64,000 bases of DNA, from contig NC_087393.1 in NCBI RefSeq assembly GCF_963675165.1, positions 3,663,502 through 3,727,501 of the forward strand, written 5' to 3'. This DNA comes from Halichondria panicea (lineage: Eukaryota > Porifera > Demospongiae > Suberitida > Halichondriidae). The notes under the pieces are model-generated. The model worked only from the letters and a program-made list of their open reading frames with translations, did no database searches and was not told the DNA's origin. Shown here in pieces: positions 1-12,600 of the stretch (position 1 is the first letter of the stretch; each line of letters starts with the position of its first letter). The translations under genes were made by a program, and so were the position numbers.

Positions 1-660
1 TGAGCACTGATTTGTCAGACGGGAGAATTGGCCGTGCTGTATTAGCATAGCTGCTCCCTGTGACCGATGCCATCATCGTCATAGTTACTCTGAACCACCA
101 GTCAACCGTTTTTGTGATAGCAGACTCAGTTGCATCGATCCTACGTAACTGTACCGAGTATTTTCTATTTTCTTTCTTGCTCTGTACACATAGCAACCTC
201 TCCCTCTCGTGAAGTACCAGACGTTGGCGTTGATGAGAGTCGTACTGAGACGTGCAGTCGAGACTATTGGCACTGCTGTTTTGGTCAGGAGTCTGCAGTC
301 AAGTGAGTAACGGCGTCTAGTACTATAATTATTACACTGAACTGCATGTGCAGTTAGTTTCTTGCACAGTCTCAAAGGCGACAAATAATACTGTGTAGTT
401 CAAAAGTTTCTGGGTGTAATAATTATTGTGCCAGTATTGTATTAATTGGTATGTAGTACGCTCTATTGCTTTCAGTGTGATGATGATTTATATATTAGCT
501 CTATCTGTATATGCATTCATTGTATAATTTGATGAGAGACATTCACTCTGAGCACTGAAATTAGAGAATGCATGATCATAATAGTCGACACATTGATGTG
601 CCACTGTTCGATACACGAGAGTGTGCGTATGCATTTCAATATTTCGATATGTTTTCGCAG
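1..660. other. Probable URB1 intron, no gene seen
   Basis: No reading frame here resembles a conserved exon, and the next downstream sequence (661) is an internal URB1 exon preceded by a good acceptor (TTTTCGCAG). This stretch is therefore most simply an intron of a gene whose 5' part is outside the window. No RNA gene or clear repeat was recognised. Confidence 0.5.
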
Positions 661-3600
661 TTGATTCGTTCCTTGTGACGTATGCTGACAGAGTGTTGAA
701 GTGTCTGCCTGACATCAAAACCCTCATCTCCCTGCACCAGCATCTATCAAAGGGTGTGGTCAGTGGGTGTGCCCTCGATAAGCTGGACCACAGTGATCAG
801 CTCAAAAACGCTGGTAAAGTTATCCTTTGTCATCGATTCTGTTTCCTTTCTAGAGGAGTCATTCCCGTGGTATGACTCCCGTGGTATGCTTTAGTTTTAC
901 ATGGGAGCTAGCATACATGACTTTTGTCACCGATTCTGTTTTCTTTTTAAGCGTGGTATACATTATTCTGCGTGGGAGCTGGCATACAGTGACAGTTTCG
1001 CGCACACTCAATCGTATCCCTACCCTTCCGCTAATAGAGCTTCAAGAGTCACCAGACCTCCTCTCAGTCTGGCTAGAAGTGCTGCGGTATTACCAGACCC
1101 TCTCTCCCACCATCTTCCTTGTGGCCGGCTACAACCTTACCAAACTACTGCCCACGGTGGGTGGAAAGGGAATTCCCTCTGCCGTTGTCATGCCGACAAT
1201 TCAGCTGCTCACAGAAGCTCCAGTCGGGAGCATTAAGTGGACACAGAAGGTGTGTTTGTGGGAGGAGTTCCGTACCTGTTACTGTGACATTGTGCGTACA
1301 TGTATAACAGTAATTTCTATCGTAATTATAATGACTTACATGTACGTGTTACTAAGCTGTGTTCATTGAAAAGAGAAGAGAGGCACCTGCGCTTTGAGGT
1401 GTAGCCGTAAGATTGCATGTCTTGTGATGTACACAGTATCAGTATTCAACTTAAGAATCGTTTTCTATTGAATCGTAGCCATCAGACCGAAGCAAAACAT
1501 GCCTTGAGGCATTAAGCATTCGGGGTGCTTGTGGGGTTTTTGCTTCAGTAATAAAAAAAAAAATGCATTTAAGATCGAGGGTTACATAGGTATGCATTTG
1601 CATAAGATTGTCGTCTATGTCCTTTGTCATTATTGTTGATTGCCTCCACAGGGAGGGTCAGCGCTGAAGAGTGTTCTGTTGCTCATGCTCAACCCTTCAA
1701 TGGAGATAGCAACAATGGCCACTACCCTTGCTCACAAGGTGAGACAGTAAGTATCCAATACTATGTACGCACCTTAGAAACTAGCTGAATTAGCGTACCA
1801 ATTAATGCTCGATTTTAGGTGCCATTACCAGCTTTTGTGATGGAAATTTATAAGCGCTTTTCAAGCAATTAATGAAAACGCGTTAAGAGTTATAGACATA
1901 ACAAAAGGTGCCTATCTTTTGAGTGTGAGTATGAAGTTAATAAACTATAACCTCAAAATGTCAGTACATGTAGTCAAGTTAGTAGTCTATTAGTGCGTCT
2001 ATAGTGTTGACTTGTTGTTATGTGTACTAACACCAAGAACGAAACGAGAGCTAGAGGGAGTATCGAATTTATGCAAAAGTAACGTGACTTCCAATATTGA
2101 CAATAAATATATTGCTGCCTCGAGGCACAAGTAGGGACTCCGGGCACTCAGATTGGTCAGTTACTAAGCAGGCAAGTAGTCGCGTTGCTTTCCGAATAGT
2201 TACATCTGATCAGAGATACAAAAGAAAGGGGATTGGAAACGACCGCCCACCCTATGTAAAAGGACTGACATCCGGTGAAGCACTCCGTGTAATTATTGCG
2301 CTCGCAAATAATTACATGGAAAAGTTTTATATCCCTGGTTTCTAGCTCTCCTATCCACTAGAGATCACTCAGGGCCTGGGAGATACTTGAGAGAAGTAAG
2401 CTTATACCACTGACAAGCTCTAAGTCCGTTGTCTTTACTCTGTTTCCAATTTTTTTGAGTTTAGCTTGAATTACTCTATGTCAACTTTTCTCTGTCCCTC
2501 CTGTGAAGTCAAAACAGCAAAGGACATTGCTTGACTTGGTTATTATGTATCTAAGTGCTACATAGAATGGCTTCATGCTATAGATAAGCTGTACTGTTCA
2601 AAAACGTTTGCAGTATAGTCCTTCAAACTGCTTTAGTATACTTTTAGACACGCCACGGGCCTGTCCCTCCTACGACTTCATAGTAAAGGCTATTTCTTCT
2701 TGCATAGCATTTATTTGTCTAGTAATAGTGGCTACATGGCTTAGTCGACTTTTTAGAGCTAAATTCTCTTTACTTTTTAGAAAAATCAACATTAAAAATG
2801 ATCAATTTCACTGTTTCTATGTACAGCACATTGTAGAGCAGTCAAGACTGGTAATGAGCATGCTGACTATAAATATAATCCTTTGTAGTTTTAGCTACGC
2901 CCTATAACGCGGAATGCTTCACGCAAAAATTTCGTAAAAATTTCGTTTCCAATCCCCTTTCTTTTGTATCTCTGATCTGATACACGGTACTACGTTCAAT
3001 GCTCCTCCTCTTTTAATACGGGCGCTTGCTAATAAAGTCTGACTGTCGCTGGCCATGAAAAGTCATTATACTTTCATTCTTACATACTAAGTGAAGCGTT
3101 TATGTTATCCACCTGCTCTGGTTCTTCTCGTCTCTAAAATACTAATTGTTTGGGTATGACGCTGTAAAAGCCTGGCAATTGGCAATCGAAAGAATCTTAT
3201 GTTCGAAACCAAATAATATTACCGTATTACTAGAATGTTTTGCGAGCATCAAAACATATGCGAACTTTGCGAGGGTTGATCAATTCGCAACATTAAAAAT
3301 CGCAAAACCTAAATTATTACTAGTAAATACTCACGGTCCTTTGCCAGAACGCAATAGTTAGATTGCAAAGGGCCAACATTTCTGCTGATTTGGCTCATTC
3401 GCACAGGTTTTTCACTCGCAAAATATTCTAGTAATACGGTATACTGTTTACATTAATTTGTATAAATAACATTAGTGGTCTATCACATATCTACATGTGC
3501 ACACTAGAACTAGTTTCTGTTCAATATTGAACAAAAGTTAATATTAAGTCACATTGTTCCATGTTTACGCTAGCCAAGACTTGTAGCCTGCTCTTTGTAC

Positions 3601-6600
3601 TGTGACTTTGAAGAGCACGTTTTTCCCACAATAGTCAATTTTGTTTTTCGTACGTAAAGTAGTAAGCTTATTTAACTCTGCTTCTTGTGCACAAATGACT
3701 TTACTCCACTGATCTTGTGTGCATTCGTACTCCGTGTGATTTTGGTCCTCTGTCTGGTTAAGAAGCGTGACCTTGATGCTACCCAAAAATCTTGGCGTAG
3801 CTTTCACATATATCTTCATGTCTGGTTGGGTCTCTCTCTCGAACTTTTTGACATTAAATGTTAGTACTAATTCGCAGTCAGTATGTTTATAATGTAGAGG
3901 TGGACTATTAAATATATTATCGCCTTTAAGTAGCAAAAGTGGGTCTCGTTTCAAAATGAACGGCTCTTTTTCTGATATTGATATTCTTTTGGAAGAATTA
4001 ACTTTGCTAGAGAGGCTGGTTATAACTCTATCTTGTTTTTCAACTGTTTGCATCAACTCAAGTACTTTTTCTTTTGCACCTTGGAGATGTAGCTTGGAAT
4101 CTTCCTCGTGTTTCTTCATTTTTTTTCTCACCTCTTTTTCTTCACAGCCAAGTTTAGCAAACTTGCATGGAGTCGGCTCAAAATCACATTCAGATCGATG
4201 TCTTTCTATATCTTCTCTGTGCATAGGCTGATTGCATCGTATATTTGGGCACTCAACTATCACTTTTTTGCATTCTTGCGGATGATCTTTAGTGATTGTT
4301 TTGAATTCTCCTGTTTTAGAACAGAGCTCGCATTCGTGTGGTCGACGGGGGCACGCATTTTGTTCGTGGTTTTCTAGGTCTCGACGAAGCAATCGTGTAC
4401 AATCACATTCATACATACATGCCGCTATAGCGTAATCACATTTGTCGTGATGGTCCTTTGCATTGCCCAATTCACCTTCCCATAGACACCCATATTCACG
4501 ATTGTTGCACTTCACCTTCAATCGATTCACATCTTGGTCACCTAAATTATGAGTATGTAAGTTTTTAACCTTAAGAATTATTATTTAGCTTATTTTCTTA
4601 CCTCTTCGATCGGGGTAGGTAGTGAACTCTTGTCGACAGTTAGGGCAAGTCGGATTGCTACTTTTCTGTCTGTGATCGTCTACACATGCACTTGTTGCAA
4701 AATAGTTTTCCACATTCCCCGTGCTGTTGAGCTTGTTTCACAACAGAGTGGCATATCTGACACGTTAAGCTATCTGGAAGTACTTCTATAAACTCGTACT
4801 GGGACCCTTCCATTGCTGAACAAATAGTTCATGCAAGTCGTCTTGTTTTGGTTCAAAAGTTAGTATGTTATCACATGACTTTTTAGGGGTGTACGTTTTT
4901 CTGTATTTCACATGATTATTATTCATTGCCTGTTGATGTTTCGTGCAGTGGGTTTAATTGCTGTAGAGATGTAACAATAAGTTTGTGTGCACATTCATTT
5001 CTTATCGTGTCTCAGTACGCTTGCTCATATCAGGATCCTGAATTTTTGTAGCAAAAGTCTTGTTAGTTTGCTCTGCATTTGGCATCAGCCATTATTCACT
5101 TCGCACGTTTATAGCATTACCAACAATCACATTTCCCGTAATTTCCAGCAAAGATTTTGTAAAAATTATTATTTTATACATAATTATGATTTAATTACTC
5201 GTCAGTAAAAAGCTTGCATTGAGGCATCAGCACATAATTATATAGTATTACTAAATAAATAGTTTGTATTGTAACACAATCGTAAACGTGTTTGTGTAGT
5301 TAGGTATGGCATAATTTATATAGCATTTTATTACAATGGTTACATTGTTCATGTGGTACACTCCAGCCATGGCTTGTCCCCTGGGACTTGTACAACGATT
5401 TGAAAGTACAAATTATCATTCCTCAGGTACTGTGTCGCCTTTTTACTATCGTACACTAGCCTGCTGTGTGCAATGAGGCGGGCCTTGCCCCACCCACTAG
5501 ACCTCTCTCCGCCAACCACTACACGTCCATTTATCTCCTCGTCTTCGTCAGTGGGGAAAGCAATGTTAAACTTGAGATGATTCTTATCATCAATCTGGTT
5601 AATCAGCTCCACCACTATGGTGCCTTTGAACGGCCATGTCAAGGAATTGTCGTTGTCTCCCTTCTCAAGATGGACATAAAGAGAGACGTGTGTATTCTTT
5701 CCAACTCCATTGCCGTTTGGCCAGGCTGCAAGAATCAATCTATAACCACCTTGACTCGAGTAGAAAGGGGGGCTGTAAATAACCTTGTTTTGTCGCTTGT
5801 GCTCGGAGAACTTTGTGAATCGGAAGTATATCGGTGCTGTGTATCTCCTGCAGCTGCCAATGCTTTCCTTAATGGCTTCTATGTCTTTGTTCTGCTGCTT
5901 TATCTGAGCTCTGAACATCTTATCCTGCTCTTCAATCAGTTTAGTCAGCTCCAAAACCTTCTCTTTAGTTTTCTGAAGATGTTGATGGTCGTCTTCCTCG
6001 TGAGCTATCAAATCTCTCCTGGGCAGGCGTTTTGTGCAACCAAGCTCGTTAAATTTGCAGCTGCCTACTTCGAACTGACACTCGGATTTGTGTTTCTCCA
6101 ACTCTGAACGTGGGATGCTGTCTTCACATTTGGTTTGTGGGCAGCGAACTTTAACTCCGGGACAGGTTTCGAGGTGTAGAGATACCCTCTCTGCATATAT
6201 CCCAGGTTCCGTGCAATGTGGGCAAATGTATTGTCGTCTCACACATTCGTTTTCCAGGTGGTTCTGAAGACCTTTGCGAGAAATGCGCACCATTTCTTGA
6301 TTCACGGTGCATCCATTTGGGCAGATGACCTGGCTATATTCGCATTCCTTGGTATGCTCATCTAGAGAACTGAGTGCTCCTGTCCACTGGCAGCCATCAT
6401 TTGCACCTGTGCATCCCACCTTTATCGTCTTGATCTCTTGGTCACCTGTGTAAATGTTGTGTTGCAGGCATTGTATACTGCAGGCCATATCTTCTGTAAC
6501 ATTATCAAGATATATTTTTTGCTATTTCAGCTACCGTACTTCTTCTAGAAGAAATAGCCAATGGCTTATGGGATAAATCTGCGCCTTATTAGAAGGGAGC

Positions 6601-9600
6601 CTCTTTTAGAAGAAGTACTGTAGCTTAAAAGTTACAGCAATGCTGAACACTTTAATACATCAAATCTTAGAACATTGTTTGTGCATGCCTATGTAATTGT
6701 TTGGAGCTCACTCTTTCCATCAAAGAAGGTAATTAGCTGGAGATCACAGTTAGGGCATTTGTTGCTTATCTGTCGGTGCTGAGTCAGACAGCTGTTACAG
6801 AAGAGCTTCCACACTCTCCATGTTGTTGTGGCTGCCTGGCTACAGCTAGACAGATGACACACTTGAGCCCATGAGGAGGCTCCTCCACAAACTGGTAGCC
6901 ATAGCCTCCTCTAACTCTAGTGATAGCCATCTTGGTCAGAAATAATAAATTTTGATTTACATGTGACTATTGTGTTTTGAGGTGACCTTATATAGGTGAC
7001 AGTCAACATGTTAATTGAATTCCTGTGGTTGATTTTTAGATAAAATTGGTGCTTTGGCACAAGCAAGCATAATCGTGTGATTCTTAGTTGCCTTTAATTA
7101 GCTTGCACGAAGAGGTGATTGTACGTTTGCATGAAAAACTTGTATTGAAATGAACACAAACTAGTACTTCAGAAGTGGCAATGCCTTAAAAATTATCTAC
7201 TTCCTTTCTGGCCGCTAATACTATAAGCCACATTCATGACGTATCTAATCCTCTTAAGTTATTAGATACGCAATACATTTGACGTATTATTGCAGTTGGT
7301 TTAGGCTGATGCTAATATGTGTTTACCGTTGTTCTGCTAAGGTTTCGTATACATTTTGAAGCGTGAAGCATATAAATCATAATCATTTTGTTGAGTTTAT
7401 AATTGGTGAGGGTATATAAATTTAAATGTGTTTAGTATATAAATCGTGAGGTGTGGAGTCAGCCAAAACATAATATTACCATATACAGCGTACAGCGATA
7501 CAATAGATCATGCAGAGCCTTTTTTAATAGGCTTTTCTACACTAGTAATACGAAAGTACAGCGTGTCACTCCTTAGGTACTGCCTTTTACTTGAGATGTT
7601 TGCCAGTTCTCTGTTAGAGACAAACTGTTCCTTTCCCCAACCTGTTGTGGTCTTGCCCTCAACCATTTTCCCGCTGACGTAGTCAATATTAGGGAAATGA
7701 ATATCATTGCTGAAGTGGTTGCGGTCTTGTAGCTGATTGAGTATCTCGACTTTTACAGAGCCTTGAAACGGCCAGGTTAGGTATTCGTCATCTTGTCCTT
7801 CTGTAATGGCTAGATATACAGAGACGTGTGTGTTTGCACCCTGGTTTCGACCGTTTGCATAAATCACCAATTGAAATCGATAGCCCGTTTTGAGGTAGAA
7901 CTTCGAACTGGCAAATAGCTTGTCTTGCAGCTTGTGCATGTCGAATTCTCTAAACTTAAGAGTAGTCGGTCCTTTGTATCTCACACAAGTGAGCATGCTG
8001 TGATGAAGATCAGCTAGTACTTTGTTTCTCTGTTTAATGAATACTCTGAACCTTGTCTCCCTCTGTTTGAGGATCAGTGTGAGCTCTAGTACGTTCTCTT
8101 TAGTTAGCTGTAGATGGAGTAGGTCATTTTCTTCGTGCTCCTGTAAATCAGCTAGTTTCAGTATAGCAGGACAGCCAACATCCGCAAACTTGCACTGTAT
8201 GGCTTTGTGCAGGCAATAGTTGATGTGGGTATCAAGGTAGCAACGTTGTATGCTTTGGTTGCACTCGGGATAAGGGCATTGAACTTTAGCCTTTGGGCAG
8301 CTGTCAATATGTAGCGTTGTTATCTTCTCGTATGGTCCCAAGATGCTGCAGTGTGGGCACTGGTGTGAACGGTTTGGGCAGATGGCTGAATGTTCGTTCA
8401 AATCTTTTTGTAGTAGTTTAGCGTCCGACTCGAATGTTTTGCAGTTGTTGGGGCATCTCACGACCTGGTAGTTGCATGCTGTGCTGTGTCTGAGCATAAA
8501 GCCCAGATCTCCAACCCATGGACAGCCATTGACCACATTGCTGCATTTCACCTGTAGGGCCTTCACTTCTACATCACCTATAATACTGGTTATAATAACA
8601 ATAACACGGTACATGTACTCACTCTTTCCATTGTAAAACGTGTTTAGCTGGAGATCACAATTAGGGCATTTGTTGTTTTTCTGTCGGTGCTGAGCCAGAC
8701 AGCTGCTACAGAAGAGCTTCCCACACTCTCCATGTTGTTGAGGTTGCCTGGTTACAGCTAGACAGATGACACACTTGAGCTCACGGGGAGGCTCCTCCTC
8801 AAACTGGTAGTCATAGCCTCCTCTAACTCTAGTGGTAGCCATCTTTGTTGTTTTCGATCATTCATTGACTGTCGTTACATAACTCGGGTTTTTGAGTTGA
8901 CCTTTATTAGTTGCTGTCAACAGTTCCATGTGGTTGATTTTTAGATTGTGGTGTTGTCTGCAAGTGCTGGGCGTAATCATGTGATTCCTTACTTGGCACG
9001 AAGAGGTAATTCCATTCTTACTACACAAATGTGTTAAAGAACTTGACATGTAAATTTTGATCAATCAGTTGTGCACCAAGTGTGTGGAACACCCAAAAAT
9101 TTATAACTTTACCATGCTAACTCCAGTCCTGGCGACGCCTACTATAATCCACATCTGGTACCATATATGCCACTTGATCCACTTGCATAGTTTGTTTTTA
9201 GATACACTACTGGTACATGTAGCAGCAGGTCAGGTTTATATCGAGGGTATACATTTTCGTGTTTTTCTCTGATTAAATGTGTACTGTGAATATGCATACC
9301 TACGAATATGAATATCGTATGCATGCATGCGGCAAAAGGCTAATATAGTCCACACAAATTTAATCTGCAAGTGTAAAGCAACATGTAAGTCATAATCAGT
9401 TTGTCCTAGGTGTGATTTCTAATTAACAAGGATATATATATATATATAACTGTGAGAGCTTGTCAAACGTAGGTGTGGAGTCAGCAAAACACATTACCAT
9501 ACACAGCAACACAATAGATCATTGTCTGTCAAACAGAGCCTTTTTTACAGGCTTTTCTACACTAGTAATACGAAAGTACAGTGTGTCATTTCTTAGGTAC

Positions 9601-12600
9601 TGCCTTTTACTTGAGATGTTTGCCAGTTCTCTGTTAGAGATAAATAGATCACTCCCCCAACCTCTTGTGGTCTTACCCTCAACCATTCTCCCACACACAC
9701 AGTCATTGAGGAAAGGAATAGCAATGCTAAAGTGGTTGCGGTCTTGTAGCTGATTGAGTATCTCGACTTTTACAGAGCCTTGAAACGGCCAGGTTAGGTA
9801 TTCGTCATCCTGCCCTTCTGTAATGCCTAGATATACAGAGACATGTGTGTTTGCACCCTGGTTTCGACCATTTGCATAAACCAACAGTTTAAATCGATAG
9901 CCTGTTTTAAGGTAGAACTTTGGACTGGCAAATTGCTTATCTTGCAGCTTATGCATGTCAAATTCTCTAAACTTAAGAGTAGTCGGTCCTTTGTATCTCA
10001 CACAAGTGAGCATGCTGTGATGAAGATCAGCTAGTACTTTGTTTCTCTGTTCAATGAATACTCTGAACCGTGTCTCCCTCTCTTTGAGAATCTTTGTCAG
10101 GTCTAGTACATTCTCTTTAGTTAGCTGTAGATGGAGTAGGTCATTTTCTTCGTGCTCCTGTAAATCAGCTAGTTTCAGTATAGCAGGACAGCCAACGTTT
10201 GCAAACTTGCACTGTACGGCTTTGTGTGGGCAATAGTTGATGTGGGTATCAAGGTAGCAACGTTGTATACTTTGGTTGCACTCGGGATAAGGGCATTGAA
10301 CTTTAGCTTTTGGGCAGCTGTCAATATGTAGCGTTGTTATCTTCTCGTATGGTCCCATGATGCTGCAGTGTGGGCACTGGTGTGAACGGTTTGGGCAGAT
10401 GACTAAATGTTCGTTCAAATCTTTTTGTAATAGTTTAGCGTCCGACTCGAGTGTGTTGCAGTTGTTGGGGCATCTCACGACCTGGTAGTTGCATGCTGTG
10501 CTGTGTCTGAGCATAAAGCCCAAATCTCCAACCCATGGACAGCCATTGACCACATTGCTGCACTTCACCTGTAGGGCCTTCACTTCTACATCACCTATAA
10601 ATTAATAATATGATTTAAGCCTAATGAAGGCACCGCGAGTGCTGATGCCACAGTGGATGTGTCAAAACTACATAACATAAAGCTACTATAGCTGCTAATA
10701 AACATGATGAACATTTTTGCCTAGGGAAACTCAAATCGGAGTGATTGACCACACGATTGTTACTACAAAGGATGCCCAAAGTCTGTAATTAATGGCTACT
10801 GCATCAGTAGAGCATTGCAGCTAACTACTAAGTAGAGTAGTAACACTACATGGAAAGCTTTTGCTACGCACTATTCTGAAAAGGCTGCAATGGCATTCCA
10901 AGTAAGCAGAACTAGGCATAACTCCTAGAAGCCTATAAAAACTCTTCTTGCCTTTCATTGATCCTTGGGCAGACACTGACACACACACAAACTCACTACC
11001 GTATACCGCGCTTGCGTATACACATGCCTAGGCATAATAACACGGTACATGTACTCACTCTTTCCATCAAAGAAGGTGATTAGCTGGAGGTCACAGTTAG
11101 GGCATTTGTTGCTTTTCTGTCGGTGCTGAGTCAGACAGCTGCTACAAAAAAGCTTCCCACACCCTCCATGTTGTTGGGGCTGCCTGGCTACAGCTAGACA
11201 GATGACACACTTGAGCTCACAAGGAGGCTCCTCCACAAACTGGTAGTCATAGCCTCCTCTAACTCTAGTGGTAGCCATCTTGGTTTTCCTTTAGTCACAT
11301 CACATGATGCTATTCATTATCAGATCATCATGAATATTCATACACTCCTGCATGATGTTATTCATAGCATTAGAACAACATGTACAATCATGTAAGTAAA
11401 TTATTAATGTTTAAGAACTGTTGCCAAACTAGATAAATACATGGGTTAAAAAAAAAAACATAAATAATTATAGTACAGTTTTGCGCTATAATAAATGTGT
11501 ATACATGCACCAGTTAGTTCTATGTGTACGTGTGTGTTTATGTGTCCTCGAAACTTCACTTCACATGTCGCACTCTAGCCATGGCTTGTACTCGGGTAGC
11601 TGCGTTGCTACTCTAAACACAAGTTTGTTGTCTTTGAGGTACTGACAGTTCTTACGAGACTTGTGCCCAAGGTGCCTGTGAGCAATGAAGTGTGTTGTGC
11701 CCCATCCCCTTTTCCTGACCATGCCAGTGACACGCCCGCTAACTTCCTCGTCTTGCGGAAACTTGATGGTGTATTGTTTGTGGTTCTTGTCTTCGAGCTG
11801 GTTGAGTAACTCGATGATAACTGAGCCTTGGAAGGGCCATGTGAGGGAATCATCGTTAACCCCCCTCTCCACATGGGCGTACACTGAAACGTGTGTATCT
11901 TCTCCTCCGTCAAGACCGTTAGTATTAACGCTGATGCTCAACCGGTAGCCTTTCGAACTGGAGTAAAAACTGGGACTGTGAAATGGCTTGTTGCCCACTT
12001 TGTACTTTCGATATTTCGTGAGCTCGAACGTCTTGGCTTTATTTGGAGGTGCAGCTGTTAGCGAGTTGATCTTATTTTCTTGTTGCTTGATTTCCTCTGT
12101 GAACTTCACCTCTTGTTTCTCTAGTTGGTCCATAAGCTCCAGCACCTTCTCTTTTGTGCTCTGTAGGTGCAGTCCCTCATCATCTTCGTGTGTTTTCAGC
12201 TCTCTCTTGGGAAGTTCATGATCACATCCAAACCTTGCAAACTTGCATGATGTTCGTTGAAACTCACACTCAGATTTGTGCCTCTCCATCTCACATCGCA
12301 GCACCCTCTCTCCGCATTCTTCGTTTGTACATTCGAGTGTGACCTTTGGGCACCGGTTGAGGTGCAGGTTCATTCTCTCCTCGTATTCACCCATTTCTTC
12401 GCAGTATGGACACTTGTACTGTCGTCTTGGACACTCTGTGTTGATGTGTGTCTCCAGCTGCCCCCGCTGAAGCTTGGTAATCTCTTGGTTGCTCTCACAC
12501 TTGTTAGGACATAGCAGGATAGCGTGGTCACACCTCTTCATGTGGTCTTCAATAGAGTAGAGCTCTCCCTCCCATGCACAGCCATTGGGCTGATTTTCAC

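Larger units (their letters stand above)
2157..9040. repeat. Left arm of a large inverted duplication
   Basis: This segment matches 28390-41030 in reverse orientation. It carries three TRAF-like genes (3565-4813, 5349-6930, 7508-8842) that reappear in inverted order at 33225-34450, 30512-32092 and 28626-29960. Non-coding flanks match too, for example the stretch before 3220 with that after 40738. The left border lies near 2157, where similarity to about 41030 stops. The two gene-C copies differ at about 16 of 444 residues by eye, so the duplication is fairly recent or homogenised. Confidence 0.85.

Noticed and set aside
2608-2907. 99-codon frame inside the 2211 transposon
   Set aside because: Not present in related elements and no recognisable domain.
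5466-6107. 213-codon plus-strand frame opposite TRAF gene B (and the 237-codon counterpart at 31262-31975)
   Set aside because: Shadow of a strongly conserved coding exon on the other strand; preserved only because the gene is duplicated.
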